Shown one piece after another: positions 28,410 through 40,700 of a stretch of DNA of 64,000 bases. The stretch is taken from positions 1,674,001-1,738,000 of the forward strand of contig NC_072814.1 of NCBI RefSeq assembly GCF_003013715.1. The letters are read 5' to 3'. The translations under genes and the position numbers were made by a program. Numbering within the stretch: the first letter of the stretch is position 1; each line of letters begins with the position of its first letter. The notes under the pieces are model-generated. The model saw only the letters and a list, made by a program, of their open reading frames with translations, was not told the origin of the DNA and searched no databases. Origin of the DNA: Candidozyma auris. Taxonomy: Eukaryota; Ascomycota; Pichiomycetes; Serinales; Metschnikowiaceae.

Positions 28410-28953
28410 AGAATTCTTCGCCAGAATTCAACCGACGACGACTTTAATATAAATATGTCATATATTGTGAAATTCCGTTGATTATTGTTCTAATCAGGTA
28501 CTTTTTATCACAATGACGTGATTCATCGAAACAAATATGAACTGCAAAGTCATTTGTTTATCACAATGATAGTACTGACATAGTGATTTCGAACCTTATA
28601 TGGGTTTTCAGAAAGAAAAAAAAAATTTAACAATAACCACAAAGGCGGAAATGAAGATGGAGCATTCAATTGTAGCGTTTGTCACTCCATTAGCGGTAAG
28701 ATCGGGAGTTCTATGAATCTAGATTAACATGATGTTGCGCAGTCGATCTAGACGATTTTCGCAGCCAATTAGAGATGGATCACATCATGAGAATTTCATC
28801 AAATTGATGTGAATTTTAAAAATCGATTTTACGTTTTCTTTAAGATTCTCTTTTTCTTGTTCTTCGTCCGCTGATTTCTCATCAACGCCCAGTCACAATG
28901 TCTTCCCTACTCCCTATTCTAATATGAGTCTGTCTATATGCTATGTACAATGC

Positions 28954-30420
28954 TTATTTTGTTCTAGTCAACACGGAATTGGTTAAGAACTCCAAAGCGC
29001 TTCTCGCGTCGGACTCTGGAAGCTGTCTGAGGTTTTTGAGTGCCCGCATGCAATAGTCCTCAGCCATGGCACGAGTTTTCTCCACTCCGTTGTACTTGTC
29101 TACCGCTCTGCGGGCAATGTCCACGTCACCTGGCTCGCTAAATTTTCTACCAATGAGCTCATCGAGATTTGGTTCTTCTCTCCAGGCAAACAAGATAGGT
29201 GCAGTGGCCAACCCTAACTTGAGGTCAGCCTGACTGGGCTTTCCAATAGCACTGTTGCTCGAGGTGTAATCCAACATATCGTCAACGATCTGAAAACACA
29301 AGCCCAAGTTGCGTCCGTACTCGTAGCAGTGTTCAATGATATTATCTTGAGCACCACTCAATACGGCAGCAGCTCTCGACAGCTTCGACATCAACGATGC
29401 TGTTTTGAGGTACGTCTTATGCAAGTAGTATTCAAACGCAGCATCGACATTGACGTTGTGGTCAACCTCTTTGGGTTTATCCACGCGATAGTTGTGCTGC
29501 TTTACAGGCACTTTGCCTGTAGGTTTTGGAATGTCCTTGATTTCGCCGTCGTTGTTGATGGTGGACTCATCGTTGCTGATGACGGTATTCTTCAACTGCA
29601 TGAACTCACCCTCCACCAAATTGGCAATTGTCGTCGACAACAATTCAATCACTTCCGGGTTACGCAACCTGGCGATGGCCACAGAAGCTCTTCCCAAAAG
29701 AAAGTCGCCAGCCAAAACTGCCATTTTGTTAGTGAAGGCGATATTCCCACTAGGACGGCCCCGGCGAGCATCGGCAAAATCTATAACATCATCGTGTAGC
29801 AACGAGGCCGTGTGTATCATCTCCACAATCTCCGCCAACCTTCTCTGTTTGGGCAAAATGCCATTGGCAGCATCCATCTGAGGAAGCTCATCCATGGGTT
29901 TCAGCAAAGGATCCAAAATCACCTTTGGGTTGATCCCGTGCAAAACCGCCAAGGGAGATATCGACTTGTTTACGGAATTTCCAGCAACGACCGTGCCCTG
30001 CGGCGTTCCAGGATACACCAGCTGCTCAGTCACGTCTTGGCTATCGATTTTGATTCTGTTTCTCTCTTCCAAAGGTATTTTCAGCAATGCTTTTGAAAGA
30101 AGAAGCACCACGAGCGGACGAACGTTCTTGCCCTCTGCCTCGAAGTAATAACTTGAAACCCGATTTAACGTGGAATGGCCCGAACCAATTAAACTGGCTA
30201 TCAGCTTCGCTAACGACGACATTTCATGGCTCACGATGGAAAAAGGATCGTTGAACAGTTTTGATTTAGACGGCTGGACCAACTTTTCGGCTGCCTCGAC
30301 AGCGGTATTAAACGTGTTTGGAGCCAGGGAATTGTGTCTTTTAGCTCTTTCGAGACAGGCAAGGTTGGCAAAGTGTGCTCTTTTGCTTGACCTGAAAACC
30401 AGGGCTTTTATTAATGACAT
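28954..30420 (-). CDS. COQ1: Polyprenyl diphosphate synthase for ubiquinone (Coq1)
   Basis: 488 residues. Coq1 builds the polyprenyl tail of coenzyme Q in the mitochondrial matrix from farnesyl/geranylgeranyl diphosphate and IPP. The N-terminus is basic and Ser/Ala-rich, as expected for import. The two Asp-rich motifs that bind Mg-diphosphate are present: LLHDDVIDFADARRGRPS (near 207) and FQIVDDMLDYT (near 377). A poorly conserved Lys/Asp/Asn insert of about 45 residues separates the halves (about 277-320), a common fungal feature. Prenyl chain length cannot be read with certainty. Length is close to S. cerevisiae Coq1 (473 aa). Confidence 0.95.
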   Translation of the reverse strand: MSLIKALVFRSSKRAHFANLACLERAKRHNSLAPNTFNTAVEAAEKLVQPSKSKLFNDPFSIVSHEMSSLAKLIASLIGSGHSTLNRVSSYYFEAEGKNVRPLVVLLLSKALLKIPLEERNRIKIDSQDVTEQLVYPGTPQGTVVAGNSVNKSISPLAVLHGINPKVILDPLLKPMDELPQMDAANGILPKQRRLAEIVEMIHTASLLHDDVIDFADARRGRPSGNIAFTNKMAVLAGDFLLGRASVAIARLRNPEVIELLSTTIANLVEGEFMQLKNTVISNDESTINNDGEIKDIPKPTGKVPVKQHNYRVDKPKEVDHNVNVDAAFEYYLHKTYLKTASLMSKLSRAAAVLSGAQDNIIEHCYEYGRNLGLCFQIVDDMLDYTSSNSAIGKPSQADLKLGLATAPILFAWREEPNLDELIGRKFSEPGDVDIARRAVDKYNGVEKTRAMAEDYCMRALKNLRQLPESDARSALEFLTNSVLTRTK

Positions 30421-30767
30421 GGCAATTTTGAAAGTGTATAAAGAAATCTATTGTCTGTTTCCTTGGGAAATGTGCGTTGTAGAAACTCTGAAAAGCCAAA
30501 GCAAAGATATACTGGTTTGTTCGTTGTAACGGTCTTGATTAAAGGCACTAATGTCCAATTTTTGTGGTGCACGGGTTTTTCGCTATTGGTTGCAAACGAC
30601 GAGCTACCTGGTGTGCAATGATGTAATTGTATAAGCGAGGCAGGAAAGTGCACGTCGAGAAAATGAAGGTATTGCAAAAACATGCTCTTAAAAATTATAT
30701 TCTATGATTCAGGCTTTATATTTATGCTGGAGGGTGCTATATGGCCACTGGCTCAAGGTCAGTGTCC
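30421..30767. other. Intergenic: COQ1 promoter and NTH1 3' region
   Basis: 347 bp between two minus-strand genes. I see no ORF with support and no clear TATA box. Confidence 0.5.
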
Positions 30768-33227
30768 TCATGTGTAAAGCTCCTTCTGGGACTCATTCAT
30801 GTTCTTCAAGAACACATCTGGAGGGATCAATGCACCGAGACTTCTCTGGGCTTGCAAGTTCAAATAAGTGAGTCCAACAAGGTAACTGGCATTAACCCAG
30901 CCGAAACCCTCAGTAGCTACGCCCTTGAAGTCAGCGCCTTGGTTGCCATATTCGGCGTTCACTCTGTGAGGTACCGCACCAGAAAGAACATTATACTTCT
31001 CAACAACGACACCATTGTAGTCCACAAACGCTCTCGTCATCATGTAGAGCCATCTGTAGGCCAAGCGTCTGGCTGCACCGTTGTAGTTGTAATTTGTTAA
31101 GCCGATCCACGCCAACATCTGTTGCGGCGCCCAACCATAAGGGTAGTCCCACTGACGCGATGGTCTCAGAATACTCACCTCGCCACGAGAACGTAATGTT
31201 CCAGACACAAGTCCTCCGTCTTCTTCGAATTTGCGAAGTGAGTCACGCACAAGCTTGTCGGCCTGATCTTCGGTGGCAGCACCAGCGTATAATGGCCAGA
31301 AACAGGTGGCCGACTCGTACTTGCTCTGTTTCTGTTCCTTGATGTGGTAGTCGTAGAAGATGAAGTCTTCCTCGTTCCACAAGTACTCTGTCATTCTCTT
31401 CTGTCGAAGCTCGGCTTTTTTGCGCCATTCAGCTGGCGTGTTCGTATGGCCAGTGCGAGGGTCGAACAATTCCCCACCGAAATGCTTCTCTATAATCGAG
31501 GCAATGTCAACCTCGTACTTGTATATCAATGAATTCAAATCGACGGTTGCCAAGTATGCAGCTTTGCCTTCCAAACGGTATGAGGTGTCGTGCCCGGATT
31601 CTCTAACAGCTCTATCGTGTAAGAAATACTCGTCCAAGTCTGGTTCATGAACTTGCTTCGCATTGTACATTTCAATGAACTCGGGCTGAGTAACATTGTG
31701 CTTCTTCAAGTATGGTGCGAGAATAGCATTAAAATGGGACGCCTCAGTCTCAGGAGGAATACCTTCACCGTCAGGGTGGTAACAGGAAAGGCCTGTGCGT
31801 TCGTCAAGACGAGGCTTGCATACCCACACTGTATCATACTCCTTGATGGCAGCAAGAGTGGATCTCTTTAAGAAGTCGAGGGCGTCATCCTGGCTGTTGG
31901 GGTTGAGCTCTAAAGTTTTCTCAAACACTCGCAAAGCCATGTCAGTCAAAAATGGAGGCTGCGAACGGCCCAAGTAATATGATCTATTGGCGTTTAAGAT
32001 CTTGTTGTAGTGCTTGATCTCGTAGATGAAGTTTTCAGTCATACCACGGGACAACTGCAAATTCTTCTGGTCCTCGGGGGTGGCATCAAGAAGAAGCCCA
32101 AGAACAATCATGTACGAGTCCCAGCCGTAAAGCTCGTTGAATCTGCCACCAGGAACAACGTAGGGTTCGTTTTGAAGATCACCATCGGGGCCAGGTTTAG
32201 CTTCAAGCGCCAAAAGCCCTGGCTTCTTGTTGATCGACTTGATAAAAGCAGCGTCTATTTTCTCAGGAAGGTACTGAACATCCAATGTGATTTCAGGATT
32301 CTCCTTCTTGATGGAGCTAAAATACTCGTACTGGTCAGGTCTGTCATGAGGAATGTACAAGCGCACAGACTCGGCGTTCTTGACGAGCTCCCCCTTCTCG
32401 TTAATGTACTCCTCCACGATCTTGGTATCACGAGCCATTTCTACGATATTCTCTCTGGTGATCTTTCTGGTGAGGGCTCTCCAGAACTGGGTGGTGATGA
32501 GTCTCTTCATTCTTCTCACCGGGTTTTCGCAGAGCCTTTGTTCATCCAAAATCATCTGGTTTCTGCCAAATCGTTTGGCAATGGTGAGCTCCTGCAAGAG
32601 GTTCAGAAGCTGGTAGGTGCCTCTCACGGCGAATTGGTTGTAGCCGTTGGAGTTGGCAGTTCCCAAGTTCAACACCTTGGGCCCCGAATCCTCGATAGTG
32701 ATCTGGAAATTGTGGTCCGTGTCCTCGTTCTGCAAAAGCTCCTTGAGCGTCATGTCAATGTCGTTGATGTAGAACTTCTTGGGGGCCAAGATCGACAGGT
32801 CTAATGAAGCTCTTCTTTGGGAGATGGGTCTTGGAGCCTGGATCTCCACGGGCTTCGTGGTGCCTCCCAACGAGTCCGTACTTGTCACATCGTGATATAT
32901 GGGCACAATGGACCCTCTTCTAAGGCTGTCCACTTGAGCAGAAGGAGGGACATGGCCGTCTTCAACCTCAGGGGTGGGGGATGTGGCCAGCGACGTGGAG
33001 GAGCCCTGGTTGGACGCATCGTCCACGGACTCAGTCGACATCAGAGGAGACATCAAGGTGTTTAAGCGAGTGGTCTTTGCCTCAAACACCGAAAACGTTC
33101 TGACCCTGCCGAACTTCAGGTCCTTCGATGCCTTTGCGGGGTTGGTGGTAGAGCCATAGTAATTTTCTGGAACGTCGAACGGGTCATCGTCTGACGACTG
33201 GGACGATCTTCTAAACGGGTTGTTCAT
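30768..33227 (-). CDS. NTH1: Neutral (cytosolic) trehalase Nth1
   Basis: 819 residues from the ATG at 33227; the frame is open for another 54 codons upstream but only to a GTG. Neutral trehalase hydrolyses stress trehalose to two glucoses in the cytosol, activated by PKA phosphorylation, 14-3-3 binding and calcium. The regulatory N-terminus has three basic phosphosite motifs: RRSS near residue 5, RRGS near 100 and RRAS near 135. A calcium-binding loop ([14 protein letters not shown], about 165-180) follows. The GH37 catalytic domain carries both signatures: [15 protein letters not shown] (about 354-368) and [10 protein letters not shown] (about 690-699). Length compares with S. cerevisiae Nth1 (751 aa). 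Confidence 0.96.
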   Translation of the reverse strand: MNNPFRRSSQSSDDDPFDVPENYYGSTTNPAKASKDLKFGRVRTFSVFEAKTTRLNTLMSPLMSTESVDDASNQGSSTSLATSPTPEVEDGHVPPSAQVDSLRRGSIVPIYHDVTSTDSLGGTTKPVEIQAPRPISQRRASLDLSILAPKKFYINDIDMTLKELLQNEDTDHNFQITIEDSGPKVLNLGTANSNGYNQFAVRGTYQLLNLLQELTIAKRFGRNQMILDEQRLCENPVRRMKRLITTQFWRALTRKITRENIVEMARDTKIVEEYINEKGELVKNAESVRLYIPHDRPDQYEYFSSIKKENPEITLDVQYLPEKIDAAFIKSINKKPGLLALEAKPGPDGDLQNEPYVVPGGRFNELYGWDSYMIVLGLLLDATPEDQKNLQLSRGMTENFIYEIKHYNKILNANRSYYLGRSQPPFLTDMALRVFEKTLELNPNSQDDALDFLKRSTLAAIKEYDTVWVCKPRLDERTGLSCYHPDGEGIPPETEASHFNAILAPYLKKHNVTQPEFIEMYNAKQVHEPDLDEYFLHDRAVRESGHDTSYRLEGKAAYLATVDLNSLIYKYEVDIASIIEKHFGGELFDPRTGHTNTPAEWRKKAELRQKRMTEYLWNEEDFIFYDYHIKEQKQSKYESATCFWPLYAGAATEDQADKLVRDSLRKFEEDGGLVSGTLRSRGEVSILRPSRQWDYPYGWAPQQMLAWIGLTNYNYNGAARRLAYRWLYMMTRAFVDYNGVVVEKYNVLSGAVPHRVNAEYGNQGADFKGVATEGFGWVNASYLVGLTYLNLQAQRSLGALIPPDVFLKNMNESQKELYT

Positions 33228-36135
33228 GGACACTGTAGGGAGTCTAGGAGAAAAATAGCAGAAAAAGATGTGCAGACGGTAAAGCGTACAAGGTGAACGA
33301 TGGCCCGCGATATATATGCTGGGGAAGGTGACCTTGATATGGCACGCCGGCAGGCGAAAAAGCACCTTGCACCTTGTTTTCGCACCCACCTCAGGCAGGC
33401 AGCAGGCAGTCCCAGAGGTGCTTAGGAAGAAGTGTACGGTCCAATGAAGTTGACCAAGGGCTTCAGGAAAATTGGATAAAAGATTTCAGAGGTACAATAT
33501 ATAGGCTTCTGATTACGAATATGAAATTGGTTTCTTAGAAATCCTCAATACGTGGCCAAAGAGCCGCCCTTTCTCGGGCTCGTAGTGGGCCTCGTAAGGG
33601 CTGCGGCGGTCGCAATGTCTCAAAAACTGGCGACCGGCGGCGCCTTGGCGAGGGAACAATCGCCCTAGAGGGCGGGAAAAACAGGCCCGCAAGTCGCTCT
33701 CTCGACGCTCGTCGTGCTGCTTTTGCCTGAGTTCTTGTCTGTCATCGCGTTTTTTGGGCGAACATGGCTCGCTTTTCTGTCCCAGCCTGAAACTGGCCCA
33801 TGGAGAATCTATGAGGAGATTCAGGTACGGGAAGCTGTTTACTTTCTGTGTTGAGGACGTGTGACTGAGTCAATTGCAATTGCTTGCGTTTGGCGTCTTT
33901 TCTTTTCTTTTCTTTTTTTTTGTCTCTTTTTTTTATCGTCATCGCTTGTTTTGTTTTGTTCCTTTTCGGCGCCCCGCTTTTCTTCTTCCACCTTGTCTTC
34001 GCTGTGAAGCCCCGCAGCCGTTTCTTTTCGCCTGCCGCACCCTCCACCTCCAGTTTCTTTTTGCACCCACCGTGAACGTGCAATTGGTCCAGTGACTACG
34101 GCTACTTACGGGGGCCCATTATTGTAATTGAATTCGAGACGAAAGATGACTCATATGTGGGACTTCGGGTAAGACTTTTGCCTTCTCTTTGACTGATATT
34201 TCTAGTGGAGCTTCTAGCACACCCCGCGGAAGCCTGTTAGTTAGCTTATAGGGTTGACGACGTTTCATAGTATGGATCAGATGCTCGATGGATATTCTAG
34301 GGCTTATTTCTATTAGCATCACCCACAGAGCAGGTGGAATTTATTGGAATTTGCTTAATTCTGATGAAATGGAAATTAAAGAAGCGAAGGTTATGCTCTC
34401 TTCTTTGAATTGTCACGGAGAGATCCTGTTACTTCCTTCATCTCCAGAAAGCCCCGGAACATTAATATGATGTATCATATGCTACCGCCTTCTGCTTCTT
34501 GAAGCTAGATTCTTAGGTCTGATGTCTTTTTAAAAAGGGCATGGCTTGTGGATGATTCTCTTCCATCACGTCAGTTCCTCTGCCCTTTATGGTGCTACCT
34601 TACCACAACATCAAATCACCTCGAGAAATCGATAACGTCTGTGCTAAGCATGGAACATCTTTAGTTCTTTGCTATGAAAATAGTTCCGGAATACCTTCGT
34701 TTTCGTTGCCATTTAATTGAGGTCTAAAAGTCCTCAGATTGTTTCCTTAAAAGAGGTTAGGTCGCCTGAGCTTTTTTTTTGACCCATCAAACTTGATCTC
34801 ATATGATCTCCAACGGGTCAAACAGATTCCACTTAGTTGCACTCATGGCACAGTAGAACAACATCGTCAAGTAGCTGCACCAAACACTTACCCTCGTTCA
34901 GTTCTCAGCCACCTTGTGCCCGCCCTACCGCCTTGTAGAACCCTGCTACGGTAAGTACTCTGACGAATACAAACATTCACTTTCTCTAAGGTCCAGAGGT
35001 GATACGAGCCCGATAATTGCACATGTGGCACTGAGGAACTTGTCCCCTCTATTACAAAGTGCCCAGCGGCTTGAGTTGTCTTCTCATCAGCAGGTTATTA
35101 AAATCTCTATTCAAAAAAAAAAAAAATCGCCTCAATTCCAATCTATGTTTGCTTATAGGCAATAAAGCTCCAGATAATTTTATTGAAAAGGATCATTTCT
35201 GACTCGACATAAACCGATGAAGTGTAACATATCGTTCTAAGTCTGGTACCTTTCTCTAGACATGATTTGCTCATGATGACATTGCTGTAGAAGCAGAGAC
35301 TTGAGTGGCCTTATTTTCTTAATCAATTCCCAAAAGATGACGTGCTTGACCTAAGCGGATTTGAGAGTAACACCAGCGTGCTTGAGGTGGGCTATAAAGT
35401 TGGACTGAATGTATCTTATGCTACGGCAGAATAAAGAGTGTAGGATGTGACAATACGAGCCAAAGGTGGCCCTTTTTTACGAACATATCATAAAAAGTTA
35501 GATAGCTTCTTCTACACTGTGTCAATGTGTCAATTGGCTGAGCTCGCTGATCAATGGCTGCGAAACTTGCTGCTCACTGTGACACCCTCACGATAAGGAC
35601 TCTGGTCAGTCTTGAACAAATTCTCACATCGCAGCATAATTTGAATTCATGAACTAAAGCTGCAGGATCAACTGCTTCTGTGAAGCCCGTAAATATGCAT
35701 TTCTTTGATTCCACTTTAGCATGCTCCGAAATTGCACCCCTTAGTGTAACTGCTGCAAGTGGCTGGAAACATTGTACAAAAACCCACCTAAGTTCACAAG
35801 TTGACTCCTCTGACTCCTCAGCCAACAAATTTCACAAACTACACTGACTTTCTTTCTTCGTTTCTTGAAAGCTCCTCATCACTGCCCTTTTCTTCGCTAA
35901 CTGTACAAAGGGACCCCCGCACTGGAGGTAGGCCAATCAAGGGAGGTGCTAATAGCGTCGTGGGGCTCGGAGTTTGGAGGGTCTTGCCGCTAGTGCTAGC
36001 ATTAAGCAGCAACATAGCTAGCTTCATCGAAGTGGAAGCAGTGGCTGCAAAAGCACCTTCAACATGCCCAGAGACTTTGTGTTCCCGGTCTCTCCCGGGA
36101 CATATCCCCCAGAACCCTGCCCCAGGTTTTTTCCT

Positions 36136-36152
36136 CGGGCCCGGGCACCCGG
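36136..36152 (+). promoter_or_regulatory. Overlapping CGG-type palindromes upstream of MDH
   Basis: CGGGCCCG (36136-36143) overlaps a perfect inverted repeat CCGGGCACCCGG (36141-36152). A further CCCGGG lies at 36094. Paired CGG triplets are the usual target of Zn2Cys6 factors, which in yeasts control carbon-source genes. The site lies 136-152 bp before the ATG. The factor is unknown. Confidence 0.4.
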
Positions 36153-36197
36153 AGGTTTGTTGCCCCATGTGCATCTTTCGCGGGTTCCCCAGTTTTC

Positions 36198-36205
36198 TAT
36201 ATAAG
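36198..36205 (+). promoter_or_regulatory. TATA box of the malate dehydrogenase gene
   Basis: TATATAAG is a full match to the yeast TATA consensus and lies 83 bp before the ATG, the usual distance for a strongly expressed yeast gene. Confidence 0.65.
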
Positions 36206-36287
36206 GATGCGATCCCCTTGAAAAAGTGCTCTAGAAACAACTTACTGGTTTTCCCACTTTCTTGTTTTTATTTATATCACTATCATC

Positions 36288-37295
36288 ATGGTCAAGGTTA
36301 CTGTTTGCGGTGCTGCCGGAGGAATTGGTCAGCCATTGTCGCTCCTTTTGAAGCTCAATCCCCAGGTGACTGAATTGTCCCTTTTCGACGTTGTCAACGT
36401 TCCTGGTGTGGGCGCTGACTTGTCTCACATCAACACGGATGCTGCTACCAAGGCGTTCTTGCCTTCTTCGAAGGAGGACAAGACTGCGTTGGCTGAGTCT
36501 CTCAAGGGCGCTGATCTCGTCATCATCCCTGCTGGTGTGCCCAGAAAGCCCGGTATGACCAGAGACGACTTGTTCAACATCAACGCCTCTATTGTGAAGG
36601 GCTTGGCCGAAGGTATTGCTGAGAATGCTCCAAAGGCATTTGTGTTGATCATCTCTAACCCAGTCAACTCCACCGTACCAATTGTCGCCGAGACTTTGAA
36701 GGCTAAGGGCGTGTTTGACCCTGCCCGTCTTTTTGGTGTCACCACCTTGGACATTGTGCGTGCCAACACCTTTATTTCTCAGCTCTACCCCTCTGAGACC
36801 AAGCCTACTGACTTTGAGATCAGAGTTGTCGGTGGCCACTCCGGTGAGACCATTGTGCCTTTGTACTCTTTGGGCGCCAAGGCTCACTTTGACAAGTTGT
36901 CTGCTGAGCAGAAGAAGGAATTGATCCACCGTGTGCAGTTTGGTGGTGACGAGGTTGTCAAGGCAAAGGATGGTGCGGGCTCTGCCACTTTGTCTATGGC
37001 CTACGCTGGATACCGTTTGGCCGAGTCTCTTTTGAAGGCTGCCGCTGGTGAGGATGTCACTGAGTGTACTTTCTTGTACTTGGATTCCTCCATCAAGGGC
37101 GCATCCGAGGCTAAGAAGTTGGTCAACAACTTGGACTTCTTCTCTCTCCCAGTCAAGTTGAGCAAGAACGGTATTGCCGCCGTGGAGTACGATGTGTTGG
37201 AGAGGGCCTCTGCCGACGAGAAGAAGTTGTTGGAAGTTGCCATTGACCAGTTGTCCAAGAACATTGAGAAAGGTGTCGCTTTTGCCACCAAATAA
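36288..37295 (+). CDS. MDH1: NAD-dependent malate dehydrogenase, no presequence
   Basis: 335 residues. It interconverts malate and oxaloacetate with NAD. The protein begins directly at the Rossmann fold: [15 protein letters not shown] has the GxxGxxG nucleotide loop at residues 8-14. Substrate arginines lie in [12 protein letters not shown], then NPVNS, the [10 protein letters not shown] segment, and the catalytic histidine in [11 protein letters not shown]. There is no mitochondrial presequence and no C-terminal SKL (it ends ATK). By sequence it looks cytosolic, although the family includes mitochondrial and peroxisomal forms. It has no CUG codon and strong codon bias, consistent with high expression; that bias also creates a 372-codon shadow ORF on the other strand. 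Confidence 0.93.
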   Translation: MVKVTVCGAAGGIGQPLSLLLKLNPQVTELSLFDVVNVPGVGADLSHINTDAATKAFLPSSKEDKTALAESLKGADLVIIPAGVPRKPGMTRDDLFNINASIVKGLAEGIAENAPKAFVLIISNPVNSTVPIVAETLKAKGVFDPARLFGVTTLDIVRANTFISQLYPSETKPTDFEIRVVGGHSGETIVPLYSLGAKAHFDKLSAEQKKELIHRVQFGGDEVVKAKDGAGSATLSMAYAGYRLAESLLKAAAGEDVTECTFLYLDSSIKGASEAKKLVNNLDFFSLPVKLSKNGIAAVEYDVLERASADEKKLLEVAIDQLSKNIEKGVAFATK

Positions 37296-37754
37296 ACTAC
37301 AAAATAAAGGTAAATAAAAATTGCCCACTGCCCACTGCAAGAACAACACGTTCTCTTACCTGTAGAACCTCTCTGCATTCGCACCGAGTGCAGAGCTATC
37401 AATACTCAACAGTATCTGTCCCCTTCTACGGTGCTCTGGTGAGCGCACGACTTCTCTGTTCGTTTTCAGTACATGTTTCCATAAGCGAAGACCACCAAAC
37501 TTTGAGAACCGACATTACCCCCATTTTCGAATTACGCCCATTTGGCCAATTGTGTTAAATAAAGTATGTATTTAGTGAATTGCCACTTGAATTCTTTCGC
37601 TTTTGCCTCCTCCACCACCTGACGCTCCCATCCAATTGCGAAGCTTTGCTTACCTGTATCAGGTTACATCAATGGCAAACAAATCCACAACAAGTCCCTC
37701 AAACTCGTCTCACGTATACTAACTCCAGCTTGCAAAATCCAATAAACATCTAAC
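37296..37754. other. Intergenic: MDH 3' region and CRM1 promoter
   Basis: 459 bp between two plus-strand genes. I see no ORF or strong motif. Confidence 0.5.
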
Positions 37755-40700
37755 ATGGAGGGTATCCTTGACTTCTCCAGAGAACTTGATCTCGACTTGT
37801 TCGACAAGGTCGTGGAGACTTTCTACAAGTCGGGCCCCGATCAACGGCAAGCACAGCTTGTACTCAACCAGTTCCAGGAACACCCAGACTCGTGGAAGCG
37901 AGCAGACGCCATTCTCTCTCTGTCTAAAAACCCTCAAGCGAAATACATTGCCTTGTCGTGCTTGAATAAGCTCATTCAATACAGATGGAAGACGATCCCA
38001 GAGACCGAGAGAGTCGGGATCAGAAACTTCATTGTGGACATGATCATTGCATTATGTGACGATGAACAGCTTTTCAAAACAGAGAGGGCGCTTATCAACA
38101 AGATAGACTTGACTTTGGTGTCGGTCTTAAAGCAGGAGTGGCCACACAACTGGCCGCAGTTTATTCCTGAAATCGTCAAGAGTTCGAGATCCTCGTTCAA
38201 TGTGTGTGAAAACAACATGATCATCTTGAAATTGATGAGTGAGGAAGTCTTCGACTTTTCCCAGGATTCCATGACCCAAGCTAAGGCGAACAATTTGAAA
38301 TTGAGCTTGAAGGCAGAGTTTGAGCAGATATTTAAGTTGTGTTACGAGATATTAGATAAGACAAACAAGGTTTCGTTGATTGTTGCTACCTTGAGTGCCC
38401 TTTTAAGGTATATTCATTGGATCCCCTTGAATTACATTTTCGAGACTGATCTCTTGCACTTGTTGACGTCTAAGTTCTTGGCACCAGCAGATACGAGGGC
38501 CATCACCCTCAAATGTTTGACTGAAGTATCCAGTTTAGTGTCACCTTCAAACGAGGAGAAGTTTGTTGCTTTTTTCCAGAGCGCCATGGAAAAGATCGTC
38601 ACCATTGTACCCTTAAACTCTGGTACAAGCCTCAAGCAGTCCTATCAAGTAGCAAACTCCGATGACCAGTCCTTTTTGCAAGATTTGGTAATGTTTTTGT
38701 GTACATTTTTGCACAGCCATCTTCTGGCGTTGGAGCTGGCCGAGGGGTTGAAAGACTTGCTTCTTGTGTCCTTAGAATACCTCATCGAACTCTCGAGAAT
38801 CGAAGAGCGTGAATTGTTCAAGACTTGTTTAGACTTCTGGACGGGCTTCGTGCAAGGCTTATTCGAAGAAATTCAGAACTTGCCAGCAAACGAATTGAGC
38901 CCATTGATGCAGCTTTCCTACGGCTCCTCGTTACGTCCATCTTCAAACGGAGCTCCAGATCCCGCCATCTTGGCTAAGTTCCCTTTGAGGCAACATAAAT
39001 ATGCCAGCATTCTCTCCAAGTTAAGACTTGTCATCATAGAAAACATGGTCAGACCAGAGGAAGTGTTGATTGTGGAAAACGATGAAGGTGAGATTGTGAG
39101 AGAGTTCGTCAAGGAAAGTGACACCATTCAATTGTACAAGTCCATGAGAGAAGTTCTTGTGTACTTGACGCATTCTGATGTCGTTGACACCCAGAATATC
39201 ATGGAGGAAAAGCTTGCAAGACAAATAGATGAGAGTGAATGGTCATGGCAAAACATCAATACTTTATGTTGGGCCATTGGTTCTATATCAGGTACAATGA
39301 ACGAAGATATGGAAAAGCGTTTCCTTGTTACCGTTATCAAGGACTTGTTGTCGCTCACTGACTTGAAGAGAGGAAAGGACAACAAGGCGGTTGTTGCCTC
39401 GAACATTATGTACATTGTCGGCCAATACCCAAGGTTCTTGAAGGCTCACTGGAAGTTCTTGAAGACCGTCGTCAACAAGTTGTTCGAATTTATGCACGAA
39501 TCCCATGAGGGTGTGCAAGACATGGCATGTGATACCTTCATCAAGATCACCACAAAATGTAAAAGGCACTTTGTTGTGACGCAACCTGGTGAAACCGAGC
39601 CATTCATCATCGAGATCATTCGCAATATTCAATCCATAACGGAGGATTTACTGCCTCAACAAGTCCACACATTTTATGAGGCCTGTGGTATTATTGTCAG
39701 TGCACAGACTCAAAAAGATTCCCGTGATAAGCTTTTAGGCGACTTGATGTCGTTGCCTAATGTTGCATGGAAGGCGATTGTCGAGAGGGCAGCTCAAGAC
39801 TCGACATTATTGGTTGACAGCGAAACCGTTAAAATCATTGCCAATATCATCAAGACTAACGTGGCTGTCTGTAAGGCTATGGGCCCCGGGTTTTACTCGC
39901 AGCTCGGTTTGATGTACGTCGATATGTTGTCATTATACAAGGCTGTGAGTGAGATGATCTCCAACCTAGTCGCTTCGGAAGGCGTCATTGCAACTAAGAC
40001 GCCTAAGGTAAGAGGCTTGAGAACGATCAAGAAGGAGATCCTTAAGATGATTGAGACCTATATCAACCAAGCAGACAACCTGGACGAGATTGTGCGTGAT
40101 CTTTCGCAGCCATTATTTTCCGCTGTTTTGGCTGATTACAAAAGCAACGTTCCAGACGCTCGTGATGCTGAAGTTTTGAACTGTATGACTGCTGTGGTTT
40201 CAAAGGTCGGTCATATGATACCTCAAGGTGTCTTCCTTATACTTCAGAATGTCTTCGAATGTACCCTTGACATGATCAAGAATGACTTTGTTGAATACCC
40301 CGAGCATAGAGTTGAATTTTACAAGTTGTTGAAGGAGATCAACAGCAAGTGTTTCGAGGCATTGTTGCAGCTCTCGGGTGAGGCATTCCAGCTCTTGATT
40401 AACGCATCGCTCTGGGCGTTGAGGCATAATGTGAGAGATGTAGAGGAGAATGGATTGTCCTTGACAATCGAGCTTATCGGAAATGTTGAGAAACTCGGTA
40501 CCACGCCATTCACAAAAGTATTTTATGAAAACTTCTACTTCCAGATCTTGTCCGATACCTTCTATGTGTTGACGCAACCTGATCATAAGTCGGGCTTTAA
40601 CTACCAAGCACAACTTCTTGCACAGCTACTCCATCTTGTTGAGGATGGCATAATCAAAGACCCATTGTATCCACCTGGACAAGCCTCTGAGGGAATGACC

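Larger units (their letters stand above)
28018..28953. other. 936-bp gap between two convergent genes
   Basis: MRPL9 and COQ1 both end here. Such tail-to-tail gaps are elsewhere in this window 35-110 bp long, so this one is unexpectedly large. It contains a minus-strand arrangement of CACGTG (28404-28409), TATATAAG (28366-28373) and an ATG at 28303, called below as a candidate small gene. It also has a 9-bp inverted repeat (28152-28160 / 28189-28197), and a 38-codon plus-strand ORF from 28600 that ends near a GTAAGA. Confidence 0.6.
33228..36287. other. 3.06-kb gap between divergent NTH1 and MDH
   Basis: No supported gene. The NTH1-proximal part has a pyrimidine-rich stretch (about 33895-33970) whose complement gives a Lys/Arg-rich ORF from a TTG, which I reject. 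The middle has an A13 tract (35109-35121), a TGACTCA at 34148 and scattered short ORFs. The MDH-proximal 250 bp is GC-rich with CGG-type inverted repeats and a TATA box, listed separately. Both flanking genes respond to carbon source in related yeasts, so a long, complex control region is the simplest reading. Confidence 0.5.

Noticed and set aside
32010..32804. 264-codon plus-strand ORF inside NTH1
   Set aside because: Antisense shadow of a conserved enzyme; no domain.
33742..34083. Lys/Arg-rich 113-codon minus-strand ORF
   Set aside because: Starts at TTG and derives from a low-complexity pyrimidine tract; overlapping frames are also open.
35801..36373. 190-codon plus-strand ORF across the MDH promoter
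   Set aside because: TTG start and overlaps the MDH TATA box and start in another frame.
36231..37349. 372-codon minus-strand ORF covering the whole malate dehydrogenase gene
   Set aside because: It is antisense to a well-conserved, strongly biased gene; such shadow ORFs arise from codon bias, and the product has no known domain.
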